This document shows positions 29,947 through 39,550 of a stretch of 64,000 nt of DNA, in pieces (the first letter of the stretch is position 1; each line of letters opens with the position of its first letter). The stretch is taken from contig CAWIIF010000002.1 of assembly GCA_963836015.1 (NCBI GenBank), forward strand, positions 372,001-436,000. The letters run 5' to 3'. The DNA is from CAWCDJ01 sp963836015 (GTDB lineage Bacteria > Acidobacteriota > Terriglobia > Bryobacterales > Bryobacteraceae). The translations under genes and the position numbers were made by a program. The notes under the pieces were generated by a model. It worked only from the letters and a program-made list of their open reading frames with translations, ran no database searches and was not told the origin of the DNA.

Positions 29947-30087
29947 CTATTCCTCGTCTTCCTCGACTTTCACTGGCTCAAGGTCTTCGGCCTCGAAGAT
30001 CTGGCGGCAATCAAGGCACTCGAGATAATCGACACCGTCTCTCCGGGCGATGATTTGGGTGCGGGTATGGTCACAAGCGGTCTGCAT
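29947..30087 (-). CDS. 46-residue zinc-ribbon-like protein
   Basis: From ATG 30087 the product begins MQTACDHTRTQIIARRDGVD, has YLECLDCRQIFEAEDLEPV in its second half and ends in an acidic run. Cys5, His7, Cys24 and Cys27 form a plausible zinc knuckle, and the core from RTQIIARRDG to ECLDCRQIFE looks selected. Head-to-head with hemB across 85 bases. No function known; possible nucleic-acid or protein adaptor. Confidence 0.72.
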   Translation of the reverse strand: MQTACDHTRTQIIARRDGVDYLECLDCRQIFEAEDLEPVKVEEDEE

Positions 30088-30172
30088 AAGCCTACGCTTA
30101 GATGAGGATTATTTTAACCGTGTACGTTTACTTGTCAAGCCCCCCCTTGGTAACGAGTTACAATCCTGGGTG

Positions 30173-31144
30173 ATGCCATTTCCGACACACCGTTTGCGGC
30201 GCCTCCGCGCGACCGAATCGATCCGCAGCCTGGTGCGCGAGACACGCCTCGATCCGGCGCAGTTCATCCTGCCGCTGTTCGCCTGCCCGGGGGAGGGCGT
30301 ACGCCGCGAAATCGGCGCCATGCCCGGCAACTACCAGATGTCGATCGACGAACTGGTTAAGGAATGTATCGAAGTGGAAGCGCTGGGAATCGGGGGCGTG
30401 ATCCTGTTCGGCCTGCCGGAAACGAAGGACGAGATGGCGACGGGTGCATACGACGATAGCGGGATCGTGCAGCGCGCCATACGGGCCATCCGCCGGGAGA
30501 CCTCCCGGCTGCTGGTGGTCACGGACGTCTGCAACTGCGAGTACACCAGCCACGGGCACTGCGGATACATTAAGGACGGAGACGTGGATAACGACACCAC
30601 GCTGCAGTGGCTGGCGAAGTCGGCGCTCTCCCACGCGCGGGCCGGAGCGCATATCGTGGCGCCCTCGGACATGATGGACGGCCGGGTGTGGGCGATCCGC
30701 CAGGCGCTCGATGCCAACGGCTACGAAAAGATCCCGATTCTCTCATACGCCGCGAAGTTCGCCTCGGTCTTCTACGGCCCGTTCCGCGAAGCGGCCGATT
30801 CGGCGCCCCAATTCGGCGACCGGCGCAGCTACCAGATGGACCCCGCCAACTCCCTGGAAGCGATGCGCGAGATCGAGCTGGACGTGGAAGAGGGCGCCGA
30901 CATGATCATGGTAAAGCCCGCGATGCCCTACCTCGACCTGATCGCGAAAGCGCGCGAGCGGTTCGACGTTCCCATCGCCGCCTACCAGGTAAGCGGCGAA
31001 TATTCGATGATCGTGGCCGCCGCGCGCAACGGCTGGCTGGACGAAGAGCGGGCGATGATGGAGAGCCTGACCTCGATCGCGCGCGCCGGCGCCGGCATCA
31101 TCCTGACCTACTTCGCGAAGCCCGCCGCCCGCCTGCTGGCCTAA
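30173..31144 (+). CDS. hemB: Delta-aminolevulinic acid dehydratase (porphobilinogen synthase)
   Basis: Condenses two 5-aminolevulinate to porphobilinogen in haem and cobalamin synthesis. 323 residues from ATG 30173 (MPFPTHRLRRLRATESIR); the frame is open further upstream but without similarity. Zinc cysteines in DVCNCEYTSHGHCG show the zinc-dependent type; the Schiff-base lysines are in SYAAKFASVFYGPFR and MVKPAMPYLD. The upstream region (30100-30172) is AT-rich in part. The gene stops 3 bases before a REP-like element. Confidence 0.96.
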   Translation: MPFPTHRLRRLRATESIRSLVRETRLDPAQFILPLFACPGEGVRREIGAMPGNYQMSIDELVKECIEVEALGIGGVILFGLPETKDEMATGAYDDSGIVQRAIRAIRRETSRLLVVTDVCNCEYTSHGHCGYIKDGDVDNDTTLQWLAKSALSHARAGAHIVAPSDMMDGRVWAIRQALDANGYEKIPILSYAAKFASVFYGPFREAADSAPQFGDRRSYQMDPANSLEAMREIELDVEEGADMIMVKPAMPYLDLIAKARERFDVPIAAYQVSGEYSMIVAAARNGWLDEERAMMESLTSIARAGAGIILTYFAKPAARLLA

Positions 31145-31146
31145 GT

Positions 31147-31184
31147 GGGGCAGGCCTCCCGGCCTGCCCAAGCGCCGAAGGCGC
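31147..31184 (+). repeat. REP-like double hairpin, copy 3
   Basis: GGCAGGCC-TCCC-GGCCTGCC hairpin followed by GCGCC-GAA-GGCGC, directly after the hemB stop. It matches the copy at 18130 base for base over most of its length. The position suggests a role in transcription termination or mRNA end protection. Confidence 0.78.
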
Positions 31185-31292
31185 TCAAGCCTCCGCCGCG
31201 TCAGTTTGATCGTCCGCCAAGCAATTCCAAATCCGCTTCGATACCGCTTGTCTCGCAAGCGCCGCGATATGCCGTCACGAGAACTGTCATCA

Positions 31293-31309
31293 GGGGGCGG
31301 AACGCCCCC
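31293..31309. repeat. 7-bp stem with GAA loop
   Basis: GGGGGCG-GAA-CGCCCCC hairpin inside the 348-base region between hemB and the 193-aa gene. No other feature is visible in this region (31185-31492) apart from it. The GAA triloop is the same as in the second hairpin of the REP-like element. Confidence 0.55.
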
Positions 31310-31492
31310 GATCTCGCCGGATCCTGTCAGAAACCGACCCATTCAGGAAACCCCATGGGCACAGATAGCCCCGCCTCTTGCCGAAACCGTTCACCGCACT
31401 TCCCGAAATATCTCCCCAATCCCCGCAGTCACTTACCAGTAACTTCGCCCGGCTCCGCCTTGCGCCGTTGTTACCGTGTATGTAGCTTACTT

Positions 31493-32074
31493 ATGCCGTC
31501 CCTCAAACAACTGGAAGCCAACCGCCGCAACGCGCAAAAATCCACCGGCCCCCGCTCCGTCGAGGGCAAGGCCGCGTCCTCCCAAAATGCCCTGAAATCC
31601 GGCATCGACGCCAAAGCCCAAACCCTCCCCGGCGAAAAACCCGAGGCTCTCGAGGCCCTCGCCGCCGAATATTACGACCGCTTCCGCCCCGCCACCCCCG
31701 AAGCCCGCCACCTCGTCGATACCCTCGTGTCCAACGAATGGCTCCTCCGCCGTTTCCGCCGCATCGAGGTCCAGATCCTCAAGCACGAAATGGAAGCCGC
31801 CTACCGCCTGGACGCGAAGAACCCCGAAGGCCACGCCTACGTCCGCGCCGAGCGCTCCTTCGACCGTCTCCAGCGCCGCATCAACGCCGCCGAGCGCAAC
31901 TATCACCGTGCTCTCAAAGAGTTACAACCCCTCCCCCCGGAAATTGGCTTCGTTCCCCCACCCGACCCCGCTTTCGTTCCCCCACCCGACCCCGCTTTCG
32001 TTCCTCCACCCACACCCGATACGGACACAGAGGCGCGACCGTTAGGGAGCGCGCCTACCCCGCCCGCCGCCTGA
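31493..32074 (+). CDS. Basic protein with N-terminal NAQKSTGPRSVEGKA motif and proline-repeat tail
   Basis: 193 residues from ATG 31493. The first 40 residues (ANRRNAQKSTGPRSVEGKAA, then SSQNALKSGIDAK) are a recognisable conserved motif of a protein family found in many copies in acidobacterial and planctomycete genomes, from memory. The middle is helical and charged (LVDTLVSNEWLLRRFRRIEV, NAAERNYHRALKEL). The tail repeats PPPDPAFV twice and ends PPPTPDTDTEA. No enzyme motif. The number of copies in such genomes hints at a selfish or mobile character, not proven. It carries a 24-base tandem repeat at the DNA level. Confidence 0.75.
   Translation: MPSLKQLEANRRNAQKSTGPRSVEGKAASSQNALKSGIDAKAQTLPGEKPEALEALAAEYYDRFRPATPEARHLVDTLVSNEWLLRRFRRIEVQILKHEMEAAYRLDAKNPEGHAYVRAERSFDRLQRRINAAERNYHRALKELQPLPPEIGFVPPPDPAFVPPPDPAFVPPPTPDTDTEARPLGSAPTPPAA
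31954..32001 (+). repeat. Two 24-base tandem repeats in the 193-aa gene
   Basis: The unit starts GTTCCCCCACCC and ends GCTTTC; 31954-31977 and 31978-32001 are identical, and a diverged partial third copy follows. It encodes VPPPDPAF per unit. In-frame repeats of this kind expand and contract easily by slippage. Confidence 0.85.
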
Positions 32075-32098
32075 CCCGCGATATACTTGGTTCCCGTC

Positions 32099-33635
32099 AT
32101 GCCCAAATCCGCTCTCATCCTCCTCGCCCTCGCCGCCTCCGCCTTCGCCGGCGACTGGCTTACGTTCGGCCACGACCCTCAGCGTACCGGGTGGGCCTTC
32201 GAGGAGACCCGCATCACGCCGGCCAACGCGGGCACCCTCGGAGTCAAGTGGAAAACCAAGCTGAAGAACGAGCCCTATAGCCTCTCCGCCCTGACCCCGC
32301 CGGTGGTCGCCTCGGGCATCGCCACCAGCAAGGGCATTCGTCCGGTCGTCTACCTCGCGGGCATTACCGGCACGGTGTTCGCGCTCGATGCCGAGACCGG
32401 CGAGGAACTGTGGAATCACACGTTCAAATACGTCGTCCTGCCCGGCAAGGGCGGATACCAGGGAACCTTCCTGTGTCCCAACGGCATCACCGCGACGCCG
32501 GTCATCGATAAGAGCACCAATCTGCTCTATGTCATCGGCGGCGACGGCGCGCTCTACGGACTGGACCTCGGCAGCGGAAAGGTGCGGGTCGGCCCCATCC
32601 AGTTCGTTGCGGCCTATTCGAAGAGCGCCAGCCTCAACTTGGTGGACGGCGTCATTTACACGACGCTCGCCCAGGGGTGCGGCAACGGCCTCTCCGGCTT
32701 CTACGCGGTGGACGTTCACAATCCGCACCGGCCCCTGGTCCGTCAGTTGCTTCTTTCCAACACCAACACGGCCGGAATATGGGGCAGGGGCGGCCCGGTC
32801 ATCGGCACCAACGGACGCATCTACGGCGGCACGGCCGACGGCGTCTTCGACCCCATCGCGGGCGATTACTCCGATACCGTGGTCGCGGCTTCCCTTCCCG
32901 CACTCGACTTACTCGATTACTACCTGCCGGTTAACTGGCAGTATCTTCGCCGCAAAGACTTCGACCTGGGCGCTACCAGCCCGGTGTACTTCGGATGGCG
33001 CAATCGCAACCTGGTCGCCCACGGCGCCAAGGAAGGCGTGGTCAACCTGCTGGATGCCGACAAGCTGGGCGGCGCCGACCATCAGACTCCGCTCTATACC
33101 TCGCCGCGCCTCGGCAACGACCGCGCCGTGTGCTGCGAAGGCCTCGGCATTTGGGGCGGCCTCTCCACTTATCGCGACAACGACGGACAAACCTGGCTGT
33201 ATGTCCCGATGGGCGGTCCGCCTTCGACCGGTGCGTCCCAGGTTCGCCCTCACCAACGGCGACAATCCGCATGGAAGCATCATGGCCTTCAAAGTCGTCC
33301 CGGACCCCAGGAGCGGCGACCCTGTCCTCGACGCGGCCTGGATCTCGGGCGACTTCAACCTGCCCGACCCGGTGGTGATCGCCAACGGCGTGGTCTTCGG
33401 GCTTTCCACCGGCGAGAACGCGGTGCAGCGCGGCGGCGAAGCCCATCGCTTCGAGAACACCCGGCCGGCGGTCCTCCAGGCGCTCGACGCCGCGACCGGC
33501 AAGCTGCTCTATTCGAGCGGCGACGCCTTTGCCTCATGGGTCCACTTCAGCGGGCTGGCCGTCTCCGACGGCAAGGTCTTCGCCGTCGACCGGGAATCCA
33601 ATGTCTACTGCTTCGGCCTCCCCGACCGGCGGTGA
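32099..33635 (+). pseudogene. Secreted PQQ-like beta-propeller protein, frameshifted
   Basis: ATG 32099 opens a signal peptide (MPKSALILLALAASAFAG) followed by DWLTFGHDPQRTGW, the typical start of PQQ-binding-like propellers. Blade motifs recur: GTVFALDAETGEELWNH, GDGALYGLDLGSGKV and VLQALDAATGKLLYSSGD. The frame breaks near 33239 after STGAS; the neighbouring frame resumes RFALTNGDNPHGSIMAFKVV and runs to 33635. Removing one base (or adding two) gives about 511 residues. Whether it binds a quinone cofactor is not visible; many such proteins are only structural propellers or dehydrogenase-like. Confidence 0.82.
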
Positions 33636-33674
33636 CCGGCTTCTTGGTACAATCTCTCGTCAAGGGAGCAAACA

Positions 33675-34029
33675 ATGATTCGCACGCTCAAAGTAGCTGG
33701 GATTTTCCTATTTCTCGCGGCCCTCTTAGCGGCGGCCGATATGAACGGCAAATGGACGGGCAGCGTCGACACCCCGGACGGCGCGGTGCCCCTGACCTTC
33801 AACCTGACCGCCAAAGGCGCAGCGGTAACCGGCACCGTCACGGCCACCGCCGAGGGGCCCGCGGCCGAGATCGCCGACGGGAAGGTCGAGGGCGATGTCG
33901 CCACCTTCTCGTTTGTCACTCAGTACCACGGAGACCCGCTCAAGCTGCTCTGCAAGGTACAGGTCACCGGCGACGGCCTGAAGATTCAAATGGGCACCGA
34001 AGACGGCGGCTGGTCCACGGAGTTTCTGG

Positions 34030-34046
<17 letters not shown>
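33675..34046 (+). CDS. Small secreted beta-rich protein
   Basis: 123 residues with a signal peptide (MIRTLKVAGIFLFLAALLAAA). The mature part DMNGKWTGSVDTPDGAVPLTF, then KGAAVTGTVTATAEGPAAEI, and FVTQYHGDPLKLLCKVQVTG reads as an eight-strand lipocalin-like fold common in secreted acidobacterial proteins. Function unknown. It ends 17 bases inside the convergent kbl gene. Confidence 0.7.
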
Positions 34047-35220
<1,174 letters not shown>

Positions 35221-35225
35221 CAGCC

Positions 35226-35720
35226 TCAGTCTAACGCCAGTCGCCGGTAGCAGCCGCGGAAATGGATCAGCGGCTCGCCTTCCGCCACCTGGGCGTCCAC
35301 CATGCGGGCTACGAAAATATCGTGATCGCCCGCCGGGATGCGCTGCTCGACCGTGCACTCGATGGCGGCGAGGACTCCGGGAATCAGCGGCACGCCGGTT
35401 GAGCCCGGGTACCACGGGAGGCCGTCGAAACGGTCTTCGCCCTTGCGCGCGAAGCGTTCCGAAAGGGTCTGCTGGTCTTCCGCCAGGATGTTGATTCCAA
35501 AGTTCCGCGTCGCACGGAACGTATCGATCGCCGTCACCGCGTGTCCGATGCAGATCAGGATCAAAGGAGGGTCTAGGGAGACGGATGTAAAGGAGCTTAC
35601 GGTGAGTCCGTGAGGTGATCCCGCGGCGTCCAGAACGGTAGCAATCGTCACACCATTGGCGAACCGCCCGCACGCCCGCCTGAATTCCTCGCTGGTAACT
35701 CCGGACCCCTCGCTTGACAT
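35226..35720 (-). CDS. Flavin reductase family protein
   Basis: 164 residues with the flavin-binding signature FANGVTIATVLDAAGSPHGLT, then SSFTSVSLDPPLILICIG and the NFGINILAEDQQ stretch. This family reduces free FMN/FAD with NAD(P)H for two-component monooxygenases, or is a flavin oxidoreductase on its own. It lies 5 bases before kbl and divergent from HU. No monooxygenase partner is nearby, so the role is open. Confidence 0.88.
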   Translation of the reverse strand: MSSEGSGVTSEEFRRACGRFANGVTIATVLDAAGSPHGLTVSSFTSVSLDPPLILICIGHAVTAIDTFRATRNFGINILAEDQQTLSERFARKGEDRFDGLPWYPGSTGVPLIPGVLAAIECTVEQRIPAGDHDIFVARMVDAQVAEGEPLIHFRGCYRRLALD

Positions 35721-35824
35721 GAGTATAAATTCAATCCTATCATGTGGTTGACTGATGCGGGTACCAATTGCGAAGCCCGCCCGGGGTCGTTCCGCGTGGG
35801 GGATGCCCGGACAAGGAGGCTCTT

Positions 35825-36094
35825 TTGATCAAGCTGGACATCATCAACGAAGTCGTCAACCGGACCGGCATCACCAAGACAAAAGCCGAGATGGCCGTCG
35901 AGACGGTGTTTGAATCGATGAAAAAGGCCCTCGAACAGGGCGACCGCATCGAGTTACGCGGCTTCGGAGTGTTCAACGTCAAGCCGCGAAAGACAGGGAT
36001 CGGACGGAACCCGCGCACCGGCGCGGAGGTTTCGATTCCCCCCGGCAAGGCCGTGCGCTTCAAGCCCGGCAAGGAGTTACAGACGCTGCAGTAG
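35825..36094 (+). CDS. HU/IHF-family DNA-binding protein
   Basis: 89 residues from a TTG that follows a perfect AAGGAGG. The dimerisation helices (IINEVVNRTGITKTKAEMAV) and beta-arm (PRKTGIGRNPRTGAEVSIPP) of HU are complete, including the NPRTG turn. Upstream in-frame codons back to 35768 are not conserved. The protein bends and compacts DNA; whether HU or IHF-like cannot be decided. The M50 protease gene follows 24 bases later. Confidence 0.92.
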   Translation: MIKLDIINEVVNRTGITKTKAEMAVETVFESMKKALEQGDRIELRGFGVFNVKPRKTGIGRNPRTGAEVSIPPGKAVRFKPGKELQTLQ

Positions 36095-36118
36095 AACCGC
36101 TGCACGCGGCCGTTCATC

Positions 36119-37084
36119 GTGTCCTCTAGGGATTTCTCTCCGGCGCCGTACCCGTTCTTTGCCGAAAGCGGCACAGGAGAGACGTACGACATTTCACCGC
36201 CCCGCACCCGCGAACGGTATTGGCTGTATTGTCTGTTGTTTGCGGCCACCATGGTGACTGCCACGGTAGTGGGCGCGGCGATGCAGTCGGCGTTCGACCG
36301 CAACCTGCCGTTCGATATCGAGAACAGCTTCGATATGTATGTGGCGATCTGGCGGCACCCCCTCGGGCTGCTGGCGGGCCTGCCGTTTTCGGTGACGCTG
36401 CTCGGAATCCTGCTGGCCCACGAGTTCGGCCACTACCTGGCGGCCATGTACCATCGGGTGGATGCCAGCCTGCCCTACTTCATGCCGTCCCCGTTCCTCG
36501 GAACGTTCGGCGCGTTCATCCGGGTACGGTCGCCGATCTACTCCAAACGGGTGCTGTTCGATATCGGTGTATCGGGTCCGTTGGCCGGATTTGTGCTGCT
36601 GCTGCCCGCCCTGGCGGTGGGGATGGCGCTTTCCAAGGTGATTCCGGGGATCGCGCACCAGGGCAGCCTGCAGTTCGGAGCGCCGGGACTCGAATGGTTG
36701 CTGCGCCACGCTATCTTCCCGGGCGTTCCGGCCGCTGACATCTACCTGCACCCCATCGCGCGGGCGGCCTGGATCGGGATGTTCGCCACGGCGTTGAACC
36801 TGCTGCCCATCGGGCAGTTAGACGGCGGCCACATCCTGTACTCCTTCTTTCCGCAGCGCCATCGCACGGTATCTAAGGTCCTGTGCGTGCTGATGCTGCC
36901 GCTTTACCGCTTCTGGTGGGGATGGGTGTTCTGGGCGGTGGTGCTGCTGCTGCTCGGACGCAGCCACCCGGTGGTGCACGACCCCACCGACCTGACGCCC
37001 GGCCGTCGCATACTCGGCTGGATTGCCCTCATTGTGTTCCTGCTCTGCTTCACCCTGGATCCGATCCGCGCCGGCGGACTCTGA
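36119..37084 (+). CDS. Site-2 type (M50) membrane metalloprotease
   Basis: 321 residues from a GTG start. Multiple membrane helices, with the zinc motif HEFGH in LLAHEFGHYLAAMYHRV and the second ligand motif LPIGQLDGGHILY. Such proteases cut within the membrane, for example of anti-sigma factors or regulators. No PDZ domain is present, so it is of the shorter M50B-like class. First gene of a compact run; the next glycosyltransferase starts 5 bases after its stop. Confidence 0.9.
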   Translation: MSSRDFSPAPYPFFAESGTGETYDISPPRTRERYWLYCLLFAATMVTATVVGAAMQSAFDRNLPFDIENSFDMYVAIWRHPLGLLAGLPFSVTLLGILLAHEFGHYLAAMYHRVDASLPYFMPSPFLGTFGAFIRVRSPIYSKRVLFDIGVSGPLAGFVLLLPALAVGMALSKVIPGIAHQGSLQFGAPGLEWLLRHAIFPGVPAADIYLHPIARAAWIGMFATALNLLPIGQLDGGHILYSFFPQRHRTVSKVLCVLMLPLYRFWWGWVFWAVVLLLLGRSHPVVHDPTDLTPGRRILGWIALIVFLLCFTLDPIRAGGL

Positions 37085-37089
37085 CCCTC

Positions 37090-37827
37090 ATGAAGATCAC
37101 AGCGACGATCATTACGCTCAACGAGGAGCGCAACATCGCCCGGGCCATCGAGAGCTTGCGCTGCGCCGATGAGATCCTGATCGTGGACAGCGGATCGGTG
37201 GACCGCACGGTGGAGCTTGCGCAGAACCTGGGGGTGCGGGTGATCGAAGCGGGCTGGCTGGGGTATGCCGCGCAGAAGAACTGGGCGGCCGAACAGGCGA
37301 CCCACGACTGGATCCTGTCGCTCGACGCGGACGAGGCCTTGAGCGAGGCGCTGGAAGCCGAGATCTGGAGCCTGAAAAAGGCCGGTCCGCGGTACGATGC
37401 CTACACTATGCCGCGGCTGGCGTGCTATCTGGGCAGGTGGATCTACCACTCGGGCTGGTACCCCGACCGCAAAGTGCGGCTGTACGAGCGCGGCAAGGCC
37501 AAGTGGGTAGGGGACTTCGTGCACGAGAGCGTGGTGCCTTCCGGCCGGCTGGGACACCTCAAGAGCAACCTGCTGCACTTCACCTGCGACTCGCTCTCCG
37601 AGCACCTCAAGACGCTCGACCGTTACACCACGCTGGCCGCACAGGAGCTGGCGGCGCGCAACCTGAAGCCGCCGCTGAGCAAGCTGATCTTCGATCCGTT
37701 CTGGACCTTCTGCACGACCTACTTCCTGAAGCGCGGCTTCATGGACGGCCTGGAGGGACTGATCATCGCCTACATGGCGGCCTTCTACACCTTCCTCAAG
37801 TACTCCAAAGCGAGAATCATGAGCTGA
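37090..37827 (+). CDS. Glycosyltransferase family 2, WaaE/KdtX-like
   Basis: 245 residues from ATG 37090. GT-A motif ITATIITLNEERNIARAIES and the nucleotide/metal DXD in LSLDADEALSE. The layout (MPRLACYLGRWIYHSGWYPD, then WVGDFVHESVV) matches the LPS core beta-glucosyltransferase family WaaE/KdtX. It likely adds a sugar to an envelope glycolipid at the inner membrane. Followed after one base by a GT4 enzyme. Confidence 0.88.
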   Translation: MKITATIITLNEERNIARAIESLRCADEILIVDSGSVDRTVELAQNLGVRVIEAGWLGYAAQKNWAAEQATHDWILSLDADEALSEALEAEIWSLKKAGPRYDAYTMPRLACYLGRWIYHSGWYPDRKVRLYERGKAKWVGDFVHESVVPSGRLGHLKSNLLHFTCDSLSEHLKTLDRYTTLAAQELAARNLKPPLSKLIFDPFWTFCTTYFLKRGFMDGLEGLIIAYMAAFYTFLKYSKARIMS

Positions 37828-37828
37828 T

Positions 37829-38707
37829 ATGCGGATCCTGCATCTGGACGCCGGCCGGGCAATGCGCGGCGGGCAATGGCAGGTGGCGCGGCTGATCCGC
37901 GGGCTGACCGCCGAGGGTGTGGAATCGACCCTACTCGCCCCCCGCGACACTCCGCTCTACCTGGCGGCCCGCCAGGAAGGCTGGCGGGTGGAGGCGTTCG
38001 GACCGGCGCGCGCCATCGCGCTCGCGGGGCGCCATGACCTGGTGCACGCCCACGACGCGCGCAGCCACACCCTGGCCGCGTTCCTGCACACCCCGGCCGT
38101 GGTCTCGCGACGGGTAGCCTTCCCGGTCCGCTCGCGCTGGAAATACGCGCGGCCGCGGCGCTACCTGGCCGTGTCGGAGTTCGTCAAGCGGGTGCTCATG
38201 GAGGGCGGGGTCCCGGAGGACAAGATCAGCGTGGTCTACGACGGGGTGCCGGTGCTGGCCCCGGCGGAAGGACAGGCGGTGCTGGCGCCGTCCGCGACGG
38301 CCGACCCGGAAAAGGGCACGGGGCTGGCGCTCGAGGCCGCGCGGCTGGCGGGCGTGCCGATGGAACTGGCGGTCGACCTCGAGCGCGACCTCGGCCGCGC
38401 GCGCCTTCTGGTCTACATCACTCACAGCGAGGGCCTCGGCTCCGCTGCGCTGCTGGCCATGTCGGCCGCCGTCCCCGTGATCGCCAGCAATGTGGGCGGG
38501 CTGGCGGAGATCATTCGTTCGGGGCAGAACGGAATCCTGGTGAACAACGAGACTGCGCAAATCGCGGCGGCCATGCGGCGTGTGCTCGGCGACTCCGCTC
38601 TGGCGCACCGCCTGGGCGATGCGGGGCGGCAGACCGTGATCCAGAAATTCACCGAAGCTCATATGGTTCGCCGTACCATGGAGGTTTACCGGCAGGTGCT
38701 AGCGTAA
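37829..38707 (+). CDS. Glycosyltransferase family 4, short
   Basis: 292 residues, shorter than the usual 350-380. GT-B motifs remain: MRILHLDAGRAMRGGQWQVARL at the start and the C-terminal EGLGSAALLAMSAAVPVIAS with GLAEIIRSGQNGILVNNE. The central linker between the two Rossmann halves is reduced (SATADPEKGTGLALEAARLAG directly to VDLERDLGRARLL), which may be a real deletion. Role in envelope glycan or glycolipid synthesis beside the GT2 gene. Prepilin peptidase starts at the next base. Confidence 0.85.
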   Translation: MRILHLDAGRAMRGGQWQVARLIRGLTAEGVESTLLAPRDTPLYLAARQEGWRVEAFGPARAIALAGRHDLVHAHDARSHTLAAFLHTPAVVSRRVAFPVRSRWKYARPRRYLAVSEFVKRVLMEGGVPEDKISVVYDGVPVLAPAEGQAVLAPSATADPEKGTGLALEAARLAGVPMELAVDLERDLGRARLLVYITHSEGLGSAALLAMSAAVPVIASNVGGLAEIIRSGQNGILVNNETAQIAAAMRRVLGDSALAHRLGDAGRQTVIQKFTEAHMVRRTMEVYRQVLA

Positions 38708-39526
38708 ATGGAAGCCGTACTCGCGCTGTTGTTCGGACTGCTGATCGGCAGTTTCCTCAATGTCTGCATCCACCGCTGGCCGCGCGGCCGGTCGGTGGTC
38801 CGCCCGCGCTCGCACTGCGTCCGCTGCCGCAAGACGATCCCGTGGTACGACAACATTCCGGTGGTCAGCTACCTCGTCCTCGGCGGCAAGTGCCGGTATT
38901 GCGGCCGCCACATCTCGTTCCGCTATCCGTTCGTCGAGTTGATCACGGGGCTGGCCTTCTGTTTCTTCGTGGCGACGCTCGGCCCGACTCTCGCGGCCCT
39001 CAAGATGTGCGTCTTCAGCGCCATTCTGATTGCCCTGATCTTTTCGGACCTCGAGAAGCGCATCCTGCCGGACGAATTGACACTCGGCGGCACCCTGATC
39101 GGCCTGGCCTTCGCCTTCTTCGTGCCGCTGCAGGATGATACCAGCGGGCCGCTGCTCTGGCTCCTGGGGCTGGATTGGTCCGGCCGCGCGGAATGGCTGG
39201 CGGCGGCGGTGACGGGGGCCATCCTGCCCGCCCTCTTCCTGTGGGGCGGCGGCTGGATCTATTCCAAGGTGCGCCACAAGGAAGGCCTGGGGCTGGGCGA
39301 TGTCAAGCTGATGGTGATGGTGGGGAGCTTTCTCGGCCTGCAATATACCCTGCTGACACTGCTCGCGGGCTCGGTGCTCGGTTCGGTGGTCAGCCTGCTT
39401 TACATCTGGGGCGCCCGCAAGGATGCCGCGAGCTACGAACTGCCTTTTGGCTCGTTCCTGGGAGGCGCGGGATTGCTGATCGCCGTGGCAGGAGCGCGGC
39501 TGCTGGGCTGGTACGGCGGAATATAA
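38708..39526 (+). CDS. Prepilin peptidase (A24)
   Basis: 272-residue polytopic membrane aspartic protease that cleaves and N-methylates type IV prepilins and type II secretion pseudopilins. Two CxxC pairs in the cytoplasmic loop (CVRCRK and CRYCGR, about 37-64), catalytic Asp in FSDLEKRILPDEL and GLGDVKLMVMVGS. The full-length family includes the methylase loop, present here. It has no pilin genes next to it in this window. Confidence 0.94.
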   Translation: MEAVLALLFGLLIGSFLNVCIHRWPRGRSVVRPRSHCVRCRKTIPWYDNIPVVSYLVLGGKCRYCGRHISFRYPFVELITGLAFCFFVATLGPTLAALKMCVFSAILIALIFSDLEKRILPDELTLGGTLIGLAFAFFVPLQDDTSGPLLWLLGLDWSGRAEWLAAAVTGAILPALFLWGGGWIYSKVRHKEGLGLGDVKLMVMVGSFLGLQYTLLTLLAGSVLGSVVSLLYIWGARKDAASYELPFGSFLGGAGLLIAVAGARLLGWYGGI

Positions 39527-39550
39527 TGGGTCGATACTAAGGGTCAAACG

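Noticed and set aside
31185..31492. Upstream extension of the 193-aa protein back to 31145
   Set aside because: The extension contains the REP-like and GAA hairpins and has no ribosome site or similarity; ATG 31493 fits the conserved opening.
31954..32001. Possible CRISPR-like repeat
   Set aside because: Identical units are adjacent with no spacers and lie inside a coding sequence; a simple in-frame tandem repeat.
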